Shown: piece after piece, positions 19,322-28,200 of the stretch
How positions within the stretch are numbered: position 1 is the stretch's first letter
How the letters are laid out: each line of letters begins with the position of its first letter
Source of the DNA: Erythrobacter sp. JK5
GTDB taxonomy: Bacteria; Pseudomonadota; Alphaproteobacteria; Sphingomonadales; Sphingomonadaceae
Length of the DNA stretch: 64,000 nt
Direction of reading: 5' to 3'
NCBI RefSeq assembly: GCF_018205975.1
Contig: NZ_CP073577.1
Span: 2,852,001-2,916,000 of the forward strand
Program-made: the position numbers and the translations under genes
Notes under the pieces: generated by a model
What the model saw: the letters and a program-made list of their open reading frames with translations, nothing else
What the model was told of the DNA's origin: nothing
Databases searched by the model: none

Positions 19322-20170
19322 ATGATCAAGCACAGCATTCTGGTCGGCACCGCCGGCTTCGCCCTGCTCGCCGCCGCGCCGCTGACGGCGCAGGACGAGG
19401 GGGTGGAAACCGAGGCGACCGATATGCAGGCGCCGGGCGCACCGACGACCGACATGTTCGCCAACATGTTCGGCGAGGCCGAGCCACTGTCCGCAGAGCA
19501 AACGGCGCGCCTGCCTGCCGCCGAGCTGGTGGTCGAACGGATATTTCCCGCGGGCACCTATGCCAGGATGATGGAAGACACCATGAAGCCGATGATGGAC
19601 GGCATGATGGGATCGTTCATGGATCTTCCGATCAACGAGATCGCGAAGCTGACCGGCCTCTACACCGAGGACATGCCCGAACTGGGCGACGGATCGGTGA
19701 ACGAGATCATGGCAATCCTCGACCCGGCGTTCAGGGACCGTTCCCGGATGATCGCGGACACGACGATCCAGCTGGTGAGCGACACGATGTCGCGGATCGA
19801 GCCGTCCTATCGCGCCGGTCTCGCGCGCGCCTATGCGGTGCGGTTTACCGAGGCCGAGCTGGCCGACCTCAACGCCTATTTCGCCACACCGACGGGCGCC
19901 AAATATGCCGGGGAATCGATGCTGATCTACACCGATCCACAGGTGATGAGCGCGATGAACGAGATGATGCCGGCGATGATGGGCATGATGCCGGAAATGA
20001 TGGAACAGATCGCCGCCGCGAACGAACAGTTCCCGCCGGCGCGCACCTATTCCGAACTCAGCCCGCAGGAACAGGCGCGACTGTCCGAATTGCTCGGCGT
20101 GTCGCCGGAGGAGCTGCGCGCCAGCGAGCCCGAGACCGGGACCGAAAGCGGGGACGCGGACCCGGCCTGA
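19322..20170 (+). CDS. Secreted DUF2059-like protein, methionine-rich (paralogue 1)
   Basis: A 282-residue protein with a signal peptide (MIKHSILVGTAGFALLAAAPLTAQ, cleavage near AQ-DE). The C-terminal half (IEPSYRAGLARAYAVRFTEAE, then FATPTGAKYAGES) matches the DUF2059 pattern. Methionine is strikingly enriched in two patches, MMEDTMKPMMDGMMGSFMD and MNEMMPAMMGMMPEMMEQ. The ATG at 19322 follows GGGGAGA. A paralogue starts 27 nt downstream. The function of DUF2059 is not established; a periplasmic location is expected. Confidence 0.8.
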   Translation: MIKHSILVGTAGFALLAAAPLTAQDEGVETEATDMQAPGAPTTDMFANMFGEAEPLSAEQTARLPAAELVVERIFPAGTYARMMEDTMKPMMDGMMGSFMDLPINEIAKLTGLYTEDMPELGDGSVNEIMAILDPAFRDRSRMIADTTIQLVSDTMSRIEPSYRAGLARAYAVRFTEAELADLNAYFATPTGAKYAGESMLIYTDPQVMSAMNEMMPAMMGMMPEMMEQIAAANEQFPPARTYSELSPQEQARLSELLGVSPEELRASEPETGTESGDADPA

Positions 20171-20197
20171 ACTCCACGGCTGAACAGGGGACAATCG

Positions 20198-21130
20198 ATG
20201 GCCGACCGGACCATGCTTTTGCCGATCGCTGCAATGGCGCTGATCGCTGCGCCAGCGGTCGCCGCGGCGCAGGACCATACCGGGATCAGTGCGGCGGCGG
20301 AGGCGGCTGAGCCCGATCAGCCGCACGGCGAGACCTTCGTCTTCAAGACCGAAGAAGAGCAAGAGATCGCGGCTTTCGAGCGCGAGATGGCCGAAGCCTT
20401 TGCGATCTTCGGCGAGATACTCCCGGCAGAACCGCTGACCGCGGAGCAGGAGGCCCTGCTGCCGCTCGCGACCCAGATGAGCGCTGCCATCGTGCCCGAA
20501 GGCGCGCTCGTCGAGGCCACCGAGCAGACGATGGCACCCATGATGCAGATCATGATGGCCGAAGAGGTCAGCGATGCACGCACCCGGCTCGCCGAGGTTA
20601 CGGGCGTGGAATCCGACGAACTCTACCTGCTGGAGGACGCCGCGACGCAAAGCGCGCTGAGCGTCTTCGATCCGAATTTCGCCGAACGGACTGAGAAGAC
20701 CAACGCCATCCTGCTGTCCACCATCACGCGCCTGCTCGCGGCGCTGGAACCGGCCTATCGCGAGGGGCTGGCCCGCGCGCTGACCCTGCGGTTCGACAAG
20801 GCGGAAATGAGCGAGCTGCTGGCTTTCTTCGCGACGCCCGTGGGCGAAAAATTCGCCCGCGAAAGCTTCCTTGTCCACCATGATCCGCAGATGTTGGGCG
20901 TGATGGAGCAGATGGCCCCGGCCATGGTCGAAATCCTGCCGAGCCTGATGGAGGAATTCGAAGCGATCGAAGCCGATATCGAGAATGTCAGGACGTTCAG
21001 CGAGTTGAGCCAGGCCGAGCGCGCCGAGGTGGCGCGCCTGCTCGAAAAGCCGGAGAGCGAGCTCGATGCGCTCGCGCCGCAGGCCGACACCGAGGTGCTC
21101 GAAACCGAGGACGGCGAACCGGTGATCTGA
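20198..21130 (+). CDS. Secreted DUF2059-like protein (paralogue 2)
   Basis: A 310-residue paralogue of the preceding gene. It has an N-terminal signal peptide (LPIAAMALIAAPAVAAAQ), the motif LEPAYREGLARALTLRFDKAEM and FFATPVGEKFARESFL, which align directly with the first copy. The methionine patches are weaker here (MAPMMQIMMAEE). The tandem arrangement with 27-nt spacing indicates duplication and a joint transcript. No function can be assigned beyond a probable periplasmic DUF2059 protein. Confidence 0.78.
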   Translation: MADRTMLLPIAAMALIAAPAVAAAQDHTGISAAAEAAEPDQPHGETFVFKTEEEQEIAAFEREMAEAFAIFGEILPAEPLTAEQEALLPLATQMSAAIVPEGALVEATEQTMAPMMQIMMAEEVSDARTRLAEVTGVESDELYLLEDAATQSALSVFDPNFAERTEKTNAILLSTITRLLAALEPAYREGLARALTLRFDKAEMSELLAFFATPVGEKFARESFLVHHDPQMLGVMEQMAPAMVEILPSLMEEFEAIEADIENVRTFSELSQAERAEVARLLEKPESELDALAPQADTEVLETEDGEPVI

Positions 21131-21164
21131 CCGGCCCCGGCGCGCGGCCCTTGCGACGCGGGCG

Positions 21165-23654
21165 GTGAGCCGCCACATCGCGAGGTGTGACCGCGTCCGC
21201 TGCCCCGATCCCCGCGAAATCGCTGCATGGTTCGATGCGCGCGGCTGGCGCGTTCGGCGGCACCAGTCCGACATGCTGGCCAAGGGACGCGAGGGCCGCC
21301 ATGCCTTGCTGGTGGCTGATACCGGCGCGGGCAAGACGCTTGCCGGGTTCCTGCCGACCCTGTGCGACTTCGCCCCTTCGAGCGGCGGTGAAATTCACGA
21401 CGGGCTGCACACGCTCTACGTATCGCCGCTGAAGGCGCTGGCGCACGATGTGAAGCGCAACCTTCTGACCCCGATAGAGGAGATCGGGCTGCCGATCAGC
21501 GTCGAAACGCGCAGCGGGGATACGTCCTCGGACAAGAAACGCCGCCAGCGCGAAAAGCCGCCGCACGTCATGCTGACGACGCCGGAGAGCCTGTCGCTGC
21601 TGCTGTCCTATCCCGAAAGCCTTGATCTGTTTCGCGGGCTCAAGCGGGTGGTGATCGACGAGGTCCATGCCTTTGCCACCGGCAAGCGCGGGGATTTGCT
21701 GGCACTGGCGCTGGCGCGGCTCAACACGATTGCTCCCAAAGCCCAGAGAGTTGCGCTTTCGGCGACGCTTGCGAACCCGCTCGCATTCCAGGAATGGCTC
21801 GCACCGCAACCCGTCGACGGCACCGGCGAGATCCACGCCGCCGATCTGGTGCTGGGCGAGAAGGGCGCCGAGCCCGAGGTCGAAATCCTGCTGCCGATCG
21901 AGGAGCGCGTGCCGTGGGGCGGGCATGCCGGACGCTGGGCGGTCCCGCAGATCTACGAAGCGATCAAGGCCAACCGCACCACTCTGGTCTTCACCAACAC
22001 GCGCTTCCTTGCCGAATTCATCTTTCAGTGCCTGTGGGATGTGAACGAGGATAATCTCCCGATCGGCGTCCACCATGGCAGCCTGTCGAAAGAGGCGCGG
22101 CGCAAGGTCGAGGATGCGATGGCGGCGGGAAGCTTGCGCGCGCTGGTCTGCACCGCGAGCCTCGATCTCGGGGTCGACTGGGGCGATATCGACCTCGTCG
22201 TGCAGATGGGCGCGCCCAAGGGCTCCTCGCGGCTTTTGCAGCGGATCGGGCGCGCGGGCCACCGGCTCGACACGCCGAGCCGCGCGGTGCTGGTCCCCGG
22301 CAACCGGTTCGAATTTCTCGAAGCCATGGCGGCCAAGGATGCGGTCGACGAAGGCCAGCGCGACGGCGAGGACTTTCGTCCGGGAGGCCTCGATGTGCTC
22401 GCGCAGCACGTGATGGCCTGCGCCTGTGCCGCCCCGTTTCACGAAGACGCGTTGCTCGCCGAAATCCGTTCATCGGTTTCCTATGCCTGGGTCGATGAGA
22501 CCGCGTTCCGGCGCGTGCTCTCCTTCGTCGAGAATGGCGGCTATGCCCTGCGCGCCTACGACAAGTTCAAGCGGATCGTGCGCAGCAAGGACGGCGTGTG
22601 GCGGCTTGCTCACCCCAATCAGGCGCAGCGGCACCGGATGAATGCCGGGATCATCGTCGATTCCGAAATGCTGATGGTGCGGTTCAAGAATGGTCGCCAG
22701 CTCGGCAAGGTCGAAGAGCGCTTCGCCGCGCAGCTATCGACCGGCGACACGTTCTTCTTCGCGGGCCTGAGCCTCGAAGTCGAAAGCGTGAAGGACATGG
22801 ACGTGATCGTCCGCGCGGCCAAGACCAGCGCCTCGATCCCCTCGTACGGCGGGCTGCGCCTGCCGCTGACCACGCATCTGTCGAGCCGGGTGCAGGAAAT
22901 GCTCGACGACCGCGCGGGCTGGGGGCGGTTTCCCGACGATGTGCGCGAATGGCTCGAAGTGCAGGACTATCGCAGCCGGTTGCCCAAGCCCGGCGAGCTG
23001 CTGGTCGAAAGCTTCCCGCATGGCGGCAAGCACTACACCACCTACTACACGTTCGAGGGCTGGAACGCGAACCAGTCGCTCGGCATGCTCATCACCCGGA
23101 GGATGGAGGATCGCGGGCTGATGCCGGGCGGTTTCGTCGCCAACGATTATTGTCTGGCGGTGTGGGGATTGAAGGCGGTCAGGGACCCTGCGCCGCTGCT
23201 CTCGCCCGATATCCTCACGCACGAATTCACCGACTGGGTGACGGAATCGCATCTGCTGCGCCGCGCTTTTCGCGAGGTGGCGGTGATCAGCGGGCTGGTC
23301 GAGCGCCAGCATCCGGGCAAACGCAAGACCGGCAAGCAGGTCACCTTCTCGACCGACCTGATTTACGACGTGCTCAAGAAATACGAACCCGACCACGTGC
23401 TGCTGGAGGCCGCTTGGGCCGATGCCCGCGCGCGGATGACCGATGTCGGGCGTCTGGCCGACCTGCTCGAGCGCTCGCAGCGCGAGCTGGTGCATGTCGA
23501 GCTGGAACGCGTCTCGCCGCTGGCGGTGCCGGTAATGACCATGATCGGCCGCGAGGCCGTGCCGCAGGGCGCGGTCGACGACGAACTGCTGCTGGAGGCG
23601 GAGACGCTGGTGGGCGAAGCGATGCGGATCGATGCGCCGCTGGAGGGGGACTGA
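21165..23654 (+). CDS. Lhr-type DEXH-box helicase (ligase-associated DNA repair type)
   Basis: An 829-residue superfamily 2 helicase. Motifs seen in order: I ADTGAGKTLAGF (~51-62), II IDEVHAF (DEVH), III LSATLANP, IV-like LVFTNTRFLAEF, V ASLDLGVDWGDID and VI QRIGRAGHR. The long C-terminal region with GLMPGGFVANDY and WVTESHLLRRAFREV matches the Lhr core family whose bacterial members are often encoded with an ATP-dependent DNA ligase and an MBL-fold exonuclease. Here neither partner is adjacent. Start is GTG at 21165. Role: DNA or RNA-DNA unwinding in repair, by inference. Confidence 0.9.
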   Translation: MSRHIARCDRVRCPDPREIAAWFDARGWRVRRHQSDMLAKGREGRHALLVADTGAGKTLAGFLPTLCDFAPSSGGEIHDGLHTLYVSPLKALAHDVKRNLLTPIEEIGLPISVETRSGDTSSDKKRRQREKPPHVMLTTPESLSLLLSYPESLDLFRGLKRVVIDEVHAFATGKRGDLLALALARLNTIAPKAQRVALSATLANPLAFQEWLAPQPVDGTGEIHAADLVLGEKGAEPEVEILLPIEERVPWGGHAGRWAVPQIYEAIKANRTTLVFTNTRFLAEFIFQCLWDVNEDNLPIGVHHGSLSKEARRKVEDAMAAGSLRALVCTASLDLGVDWGDIDLVVQMGAPKGSSRLLQRIGRAGHRLDTPSRAVLVPGNRFEFLEAMAAKDAVDEGQRDGEDFRPGGLDVLAQHVMACACAAPFHEDALLAEIRSSVSYAWVDETAFRRVLSFVENGGYALRAYDKFKRIVRSKDGVWRLAHPNQAQRHRMNAGIIVDSEMLMVRFKNGRQLGKVEERFAAQLSTGDTFFFAGLSLEVESVKDMDVIVRAAKTSASIPSYGGLRLPLTTHLSSRVQEMLDDRAGWGRFPDDVREWLEVQDYRSRLPKPGELLVESFPHGGKHYTTYYTFEGWNANQSLGMLITRRMEDRGLMPGGFVANDYCLAVWGLKAVRDPAPLLSPDILTHEFTDWVTESHLLRRAFREVAVISGLVERQHPGKRKTGKQVTFSTDLIYDVLKKYEPDHVLLEAAWADARARMTDVGRLADLLERSQRELVHVELERVSPLAVPVMTMIGREAVPQGAVDDELLLEAETLVGEAMRIDAPLEGD

Positions 23655-23781
23655 TCGATACTTCGCTGACAAAAGGTGAGGTTGCGAGTCAGATTGCGGA
23701 CGTTCTAAGCAGGTGAGTATGTCTTGAAAGCTGCCGCAAACTCTGCGTAAGCGATTCCAAGGACATCGAAGGATTTGTTGA

Positions 23782-24453
23782 GTGCTTGCGATCGCCCTTT
23801 CCGTCGCGCTCTTCTCGCCGATTGTCCTCATCTTCGCACTTCGAGCATCAGGGAAAACAACGCTGAGTTGGTCAGCTCGCGTGCCGTTCTGGTTTTTCGG
23901 CCTTGTTTGTTTCTTGCTTATTGCGACTCAACTAGGAACGGCAGAAGCTTGGCTCGCTATTGGTTTGAGGCCGATCACGCTGAGCACGCTGTTGTTCGCG
24001 GCTGGGACTACGATTTGCCTTATCGTGGCAGCGGGCTTGCTTTCCGTTTTCCAGCGCCTCCTGAAACTGCCATTGGGGGACCGTGAGAATTTCGCGGAAA
24101 TCGCAACCACTTCGCTTTCTTTTCGAATTTTCATCGTGCTTACAGCCGGAGTTATGGAAGAGCTGCTGTATCGCGGTGTCGGCATAGGCGTGGGCGCGGA
24201 AGTTTTCGGCAACAGTATTTCGGCGGCTGCGCTTTCAACGACCGCTTTTGTGCTGGCCCACTTTCGTTGGCGGAAGGCCCACCTCTTGCAGGTGGCGATG
24301 GCTGGCACGGTTCTTTCACTGACCTTCTTGATGACTGGCGATCTGTGGTCCTGCATCTTTGCGCACTTGCTGGTCGATGGGATTGGCTTCCTTCTAATGC
24401 CAGTGCTGGTCGCGCGGAGAAAGGCTTTCAGGAGAAAGCCGGAGAGCCTGTGA
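23782..24453 (+). CDS. CPBP-family intramembrane metalloprotease
   Basis: A 223-residue membrane protein with about six to seven hydrophobic segments. The CPBP/Abi motif 1 EExxxR is present as MEELLYRG (about residues 125-132), followed by FVLAHFRW (motif 2, with the His) and IFAHLLVDG (motif 3). Bacterial members can process prenylated or membrane-bound substrates, but the target here is unknown. Start is GTG with AAGGA 8 nt upstream. Base composition is clearly more AT-rich than in neighbouring genes, with more TTG, TTT and CTT codons, suggesting horizontal acquisition. Confidence 0.85.
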   Translation: MLAIALSVALFSPIVLIFALRASGKTTLSWSARVPFWFFGLVCFLLIATQLGTAEAWLAIGLRPITLSTLLFAAGTTICLIVAAGLLSVFQRLLKLPLGDRENFAEIATTSLSFRIFIVLTAGVMEELLYRGVGIGVGAEVFGNSISAAALSTTAFVLAHFRWRKAHLLQVAMAGTVLSLTFLMTGDLWSCIFAHLLVDGIGFLLMPVLVARRKAFRRKPESL

Positions 24454-24522
24454 AGGTCTGGATTCGTTTACGTGTTGACGAAAGCCGACCGTCCGCTCCC
24501 CACCCCATTCTCGAAGATCATG

Positions 24523-24993
24523 TCAACGCCCGAACTCCCGATGCCGTGCATTGCCGACGAAGGCGAAGCTCGCGGCCCCTTCTTCCCTGATCAGCGCGAT
24601 TGTCCGGGCTGACAGGTCGTAGCTCGCCAGCGCATCGGGTTCGAAGCGGAGCAGCGGTTGCTCCGCCATCGTGCTCGCCGCGGCAACCTGAGCGCGGAGC
24701 TGTTCGCGCGTGACGCTCGTGCCGTTCCACAGGATATCGTCCTGGGCGGTGATGAAGACGGTATTCTGCTCGGGGTCGAGCACGCAGGTGGTGCACCGAG
24801 CGCTCGGCAGGTCGACGCTGGTCTCGTGCACCCGAATCGGGATGGCCATGATCAGCATGATGAGCAGGACCAGCAGCACGTCGATGAACGGGGTGACGTT
24901 CATCTCGCCCATCGCCTGCCGTCGATGGCTGCGGCCGCGCGGGTCGTAGGCGTCGGAAAAGCGGCTGCGGCGGGCAGTGGGGGCGAAGCTCAT
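24523..24993 (-). CDS. ExbD/TolR-family proton-channel protein, separate third copy
   Basis: A 156-residue protein with a hydrophilic N-tail, one transmembrane helix preceded by MGEMNVTPFIDVLLVLLIM (the channel Asp lies in FIDVLL) and a periplasmic ExbD domain ending EEGAASFAFVGNARHREFGR. The last section closely parallels the ExbD at 25177, indicating duplication. It sits downstream of the terminator of tonB-exbBDD and has its own AAAGGAG ribosome-binding site. It contains CTTC in the periplasmic part, absent from the other copy. Expected to couple proton flow to TonB with an ExbB partner. Confidence 0.88.
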   Translation of the reverse strand: MSFAPTARRSRFSDAYDPRGRSHRRQAMGEMNVTPFIDVLLVLLIMLIMAIPIRVHETSVDLPSARCTTCVLDPEQNTVFITAQDDILWNGTSVTREQLRAQVAAASTMAEQPLLRFEPDALASYDLSARTIALIREEGAASFAFVGNARHREFGR

Positions 24994-25117
24994 GAAACGT
25001 CTCCTTTGCGATCACGCGACGCCCGAAGAAGCGCCGACGCAGAGACTGTATAACATAACTATCAGGTTGCCTAACGCGTACCGGTATGTCGATCGCTACC
25101 GATTGCACTCGCGCACG

Positions 25118-25150
25118 AAAAAGGGCGGCCCCGGTTTCCCGGAGCCGCCC
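25118..25150 (-). terminator. Rho-independent terminator after tonB-exbB-exbD-exbD
   Basis: On the reverse strand a GC-rich hairpin (25150-25123, GGGCGGC and GCCGCCC outer arms) is followed directly by TTTTTC. It lies 27 nt after the stop of the exbD at 25177 and separates that operon from the downstream exbD, which therefore needs its own promoter in 24994-25117. Confidence 0.8.
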
Positions 25151-25176
25151 TGTGTCTCTTCGCGTGTGGTCGCGCG

Positions 25177-25644
25177 TTACCGAGTGCCGCCCAGTCCACC
25201 CGCACCGGGTCCGCCGGTGCCGAACTGGCGATACTTCTCGTTGCCGACGAAGCCGAACTTGGTCACGCCCGAGTTCTTGATGATCTGCAGCACCTTGGCC
25301 GAGATATCGTAGCTCGCCTGCGCTTCGGGTTCGAACTGCAGCTCGGGCTCGACCGCCATCTGCGTGGTTTCGGCGAGGATCGTGCGCAGCTGGCCCGCGT
25401 CGATCGGCTCGGCGTTCCACAGGATCTGGTCCTGGGATGACAGCACCAGCTTGTTCTTGACCGGATCGATCTGGATATCCTCCGGCGGCGGGTTGCCCTG
25501 CGGCAGGTCGATATCGACCGAGTGCGTCGCCACCGGGATGGTGATGATGAACATGATCAGCAGAACGAGCAGCACGTCGATCAGCGGCGTCATGTTCATG
25601 TCGAGCATCGGTTCGCCGTCGAGTTGGCCTCCCGTCATACCCAT
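25177..25644 (-). CDS. exbD: Biopolymer transport protein ExbD (copy 2 of operon)
   Basis: A 155-residue TonB-system subunit. A short cytoplasmic tail leads to MLDMNMTPLIDVLLVLLIM, one transmembrane helix with the essential Asp of LIDVLL, and a periplasmic domain ending VTKFGFVGNEKYRQFG plus a Gly-rich tail. With ExbB it forms the proton-driven motor that energises TonB. Last gene of the operon, 33 nt after the other exbD. Confidence 0.92.
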   Translation of the reverse strand: MGMTGGQLDGEPMLDMNMTPLIDVLLVLLIMFIITIPVATHSVDIDLPQGNPPPEDIQIDPVKNKLVLSSQDQILWNAEPIDAGQLRTILAETTQMAVEPELQFEPEAQASYDISAKVLQIIKNSGVTKFGFVGNEKYRQFGTGGPGAGGLGGTR

Positions 25645-25677
25645 GTCAGTTACTCCTTGATTTCAGTCCGAGCCGGA

Positions 25678-26208
25678 TCAGATGCCGGGCTCGACGGGGT
25701 TCGAGATGAAGCCCACGGTCGGGTAACCGGCCGCCTGCACATTGTAGATCGCCCCTGCCACGCAGCGCCACGGCGCGTTCACGTCGCCACGGATATGCAC
25801 CTGCGGGATCTGGTCCGGATCTTCCATGATCGCTTCCGGCCCGCCCGCGCGCTGCACGATGTTGTCGAGGCGGGTGAATGCCTGGTCGTACAGCTCTTCG
25901 GACGTCACCGGAGTGACGTTGTTGAAGTAGACCCGGCACTCGCCGTTGCGCGCAGCTCCTTCGAAACCCGGTTCGCCCGCGCTGCGCCCGGCCTCATCGG
26001 TGGTGCTGACGGTGAGCAGAAGGTTTTCGACCTTGTTCTTGGACTCGACCGATTCGAACACCGGAATCTCGAGCTTCTCGATGGTCTGGATCGCCACCGG
26101 AACCGCGATGAGGAAGATGATCAGGAGCACCAGCATCACGTCCACCAACGGGGTGGTGTTGATGTCGGACATCGGCGTCTCGCCGCCGCCTCCCATCGAA
26201 ATCGCCAT
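25678..26208 (-). CDS. exbD: Biopolymer transport protein ExbD (copy 1 of operon)
   Basis: A 176-residue ExbD with the N-terminal motif MSDINTTPLVDVMLVLLII, containing the conserved channel Asp, a single transmembrane helix and a periplasmic domain longer than in the second copy. The insertion around GFEGAARNGECRVYFNN and the late CVAGAIYNVQAAGYPTVGF motif, with two Cys that could form a disulfide, distinguish it. Two different ExbD genes after one ExbB are common in Sphingomonadales and Xanthomonadales and may form a hetero-oligomeric motor. Confidence 0.92.
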   Translation of the reverse strand: MAISMGGGGETPMSDINTTPLVDVMLVLLIIFLIAVPVAIQTIEKLEIPVFESVESKNKVENLLLTVSTTDEAGRSAGEPGFEGAARNGECRVYFNNVTPVTSEELYDQAFTRLDNIVQRAGGPEAIMEDPDQIPQVHIRGDVNAPWRCVAGAIYNVQAAGYPTVGFISNPVEPGI

Positions 26209-26298
26209 TGCCTAATTCCTATCCCTAATAAACTTCTGTCGTCGTCTGCGTGGCACGGGGCCGGGCGCTTGCCGCGGCCCCGCGCGATGCGGCGTGTC

Positions 26299-27093
26299 TT
26301 ACGACTGCGCGGGCGGAGTGCGAACGCCGCCGGTCGTCGTGGCCGGCTTCGCAGCGCCCGCCTTGGCAGCAGGAGCGGCGGTAACCGCCGGCTTGATCGC
26401 CCCGTTCGAACCGATGTTGGCGACGATATCGTTCGCGAAGTCGGTCATGAGCGCGTTGATGCGACGGTTGCGCGACTGCAGCCAGTTGAACGCCAGCACC
26501 GCCGGCACCGCGACGAGCAGGCCGATCGCGGTCATGATCAGCGCTTCACCGACGGGCCCTGCGACCTTGTCGATCGAGGCCGAGCCCGAGATGCCGATGT
26601 TGATCAGCGCGCGGTAAATCCCGATCACGGTGCCGAGCAGACCGATGAACGGTGCGGTCGCGCCGACGGATGCGAGGAACGACAGACCGCCGTTGAGGCT
26701 CTGGTTGATCGTATCCTGCGAATGCGCGAGTTCTTCTTCGACGAAGTGAATCTCGTTGCCCGCGCCTTCCATCTTGCCGTGGTGCTCCTGCGCGGTCACG
26801 GCGTCATCGGCAAGCTGGCGCCACGCGCTGTTCTTTTCGAGCTTGGCGGCGCCTTCCTTGAGCGACGGTGCCCGCCAGTAGGCCGACTTCACGCTCTTGT
26901 ACTGCCGCATCACCTTGTTCTGTTCGAACAGCTTGGTGAACAGGATGTAGAACGAGCCGACGCTCATGATCACCATCACGGTGAGGATCGACCAGGCGAC
27001 CGGGCCGCCTTCTTCCATCGCCTTGAAGAAACCGAATTCGTTGACCGGGGCGTCCGTGGCGGCAACTCCGGCCGCGAGATAGTAAAGGTTCAT
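26299..27093 (-). CDS. exbB: Biopolymer transport protein ExbB (MotA/TolQ/ExbB family)
   Basis: A 264-residue inner-membrane protein with three transmembrane helices: near residues 33-53 (WSILTVMVIMSVGSFYILF), about 140-165 (ASVGATAPFIGLLGTVIGIY) and about 180-202 (ALIMTAIGLLVAVPAVLAF), separated by a large cytoplasmic loop. The APFIGLLGTV motif is characteristic of the family. An Ala/Thr/Pro-rich C-terminal tail follows. It forms the pentameric proton channel around the ExbD helices that powers TonB. Between tonB (70 nt) and exbD (90 nt). Confidence 0.95.
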   Translation of the reverse strand: MNLYYLAAGVAATDAPVNEFGFFKAMEEGGPVAWSILTVMVIMSVGSFYILFTKLFEQNKVMRQYKSVKSAYWRAPSLKEGAAKLEKNSAWRQLADDAVTAQEHHGKMEGAGNEIHFVEEELAHSQDTINQSLNGGLSFLASVGATAPFIGLLGTVIGIYRALINIGISGSASIDKVAGPVGEALIMTAIGLLVAVPAVLAFNWLQSRNRRINALMTDFANDIVANIGSNGAIKPAVTAAPAAKAGAAKPATTTGGVRTPPAQS

Positions 27094-27163
27094 TGCGAAT
27101 AGTCCTCTTGAAAAAGTGTCCCGATGGCTCCGGTCCGCTCAAGGGCCGTTGCCGTTATTCTTA

Positions 27164-27838
27164 TCAGTTCAAACGGTATGTGATCCGGGTGCTGTAGCGG
27201 CCCGAGGTCGGGTTCCCGTCACGATCGAGCGCCGGGTTGAACCGGGCATAACGCTCCATCCCGCGGCAGGCGGCATCGTCGAGAATGCTCGAACCGCTGG
27301 AACCCGTGACCGAACAGCCCGAAACCCGGCCGTTCGCGTCGATCGTCACGTTGACGCCGACGGTGCCCTCTATCTCCTCGCGCAGCGCGCGCGACGGATA
27401 GTTTTCCTGGATCCGGCGGGCCCAGCGGCTCTGACCGTCCGGGGTCGCATCGCGAGCCCGCGACGGAGCCGGCGGCGGCGGCGGTGCCGGCGGCGCGATC
27501 GGCGCAGGCGGCGGAATCCTCAGCGCGGGCGGAGCCGGCGGCGGAATCGTGGGCTGCGTCTGAATCCGCGGCGGCGTCGGCGCGATGCTGATCGGCGGCG
27601 GCGGCGCTACCGGCGGCGGGGGAGCCGTATCCTGCGGCTGCTCGGGCGGCGGCTCGTCGGGTTCTTCAGGGGGCGGGGGTTCCTCGATATCGACCGTGGT
27701 GACACGCTCAATCACGGCCTGCGCGCCTTTAATCGCCAGGCCAGAGATCAGCAGCCACCCGATCAACACATGGATCAACGCCACGATAACGATGGAAACA
27801 ACCTTGTTCCCACTCATTTGTTGGTCAGCGTAGGCCAT
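27164..27838 (-). CDS. tonB: TonB energy-transducing protein
   Basis: A 224-residue protein with one N-terminal membrane anchor (residues ~13-36), a proline-rich periplasm-spanning section (~52-130, with many PPPP and EPP runs) and a C-terminal TonB domain (EIEGTVGVNVTIDANGRVSG, then ending RYSTRITYRLN). Two Cys (SGCSVTG and DAACRGM) may pair. It transfers energy from ExbB-ExbD to outer-membrane TonB-dependent receptors for siderophores, vitamins or glycans. First gene of tonB-exbB-exbD-exbD; the start at 27838 has GGAGAG about 11 nt upstream. Confidence 0.93.
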   Translation of the reverse strand: MAYADQQMSGNKVVSIVIVALIHVLIGWLLISGLAIKGAQAVIERVTTVDIEEPPPPEEPDEPPPEQPQDTAPPPPVAPPPPISIAPTPPRIQTQPTIPPPAPPALRIPPPAPIAPPAPPPPPAPSRARDATPDGQSRWARRIQENYPSRALREEIEGTVGVNVTIDANGRVSGCSVTGSSGSSILDDAACRGMERYARFNPALDRDGNPTSGRYSTRITYRLN

Positions 27839-28200
27839 CCAGCTGTATTCTCTCCATTCGTTCAGGCCGGTCGAAACCGGCTCTACCCTCGCAACCGGTC
27901 ACGCGAACCGGACTGCGAATCCCACAATACTGGTCCTCCCGAACCGGGCAAGAAACCCTACTTATCGAAGTCGGTCCCGGTTCGGCTGGCCCGAGCGCGA
28001 GTGCACGCGGGGCTCGGCCCTTGTCTCTTGATGGTCTTGTCCCCAACTCCATCGCAAGCACTTCGGGCTTTAACGGTCAAGACCTAGGCAATCAAACGCT
28101 TTATCGGTTCAGCGCCGATTCACTGCCTCTGGCCAGGACTGTTAGGGTGGCGGAAAATCGCCGCGCGACAGGAACCGGAAATACGCAGAGTTGGATCAAG
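27839..28200. other. 362-nt divergent intergenic region between tonB and a secreted-protein gene
   Basis: It must hold promoters for tonB (reverse) and the gene at 28201 (forward). I see no convincing -35/-10 pair, Fur-like box or RNA gene. Open frames crossing it lack plausible protein character. Confidence 0.5.

Noticed and set aside
25030..25075. Fur-box-like AT-rich palindrome (TATAACATAACTAT) upstream of the third exbD
   Set aside because: The match to a Fur consensus is poor; it could equally be the -10 region of a promoter.
28021..28200. Upstream in-frame extension of the secreted unknown protein
   Set aside because: It would bury the signal peptide; the ATG at 28201 places it at the N-terminus.
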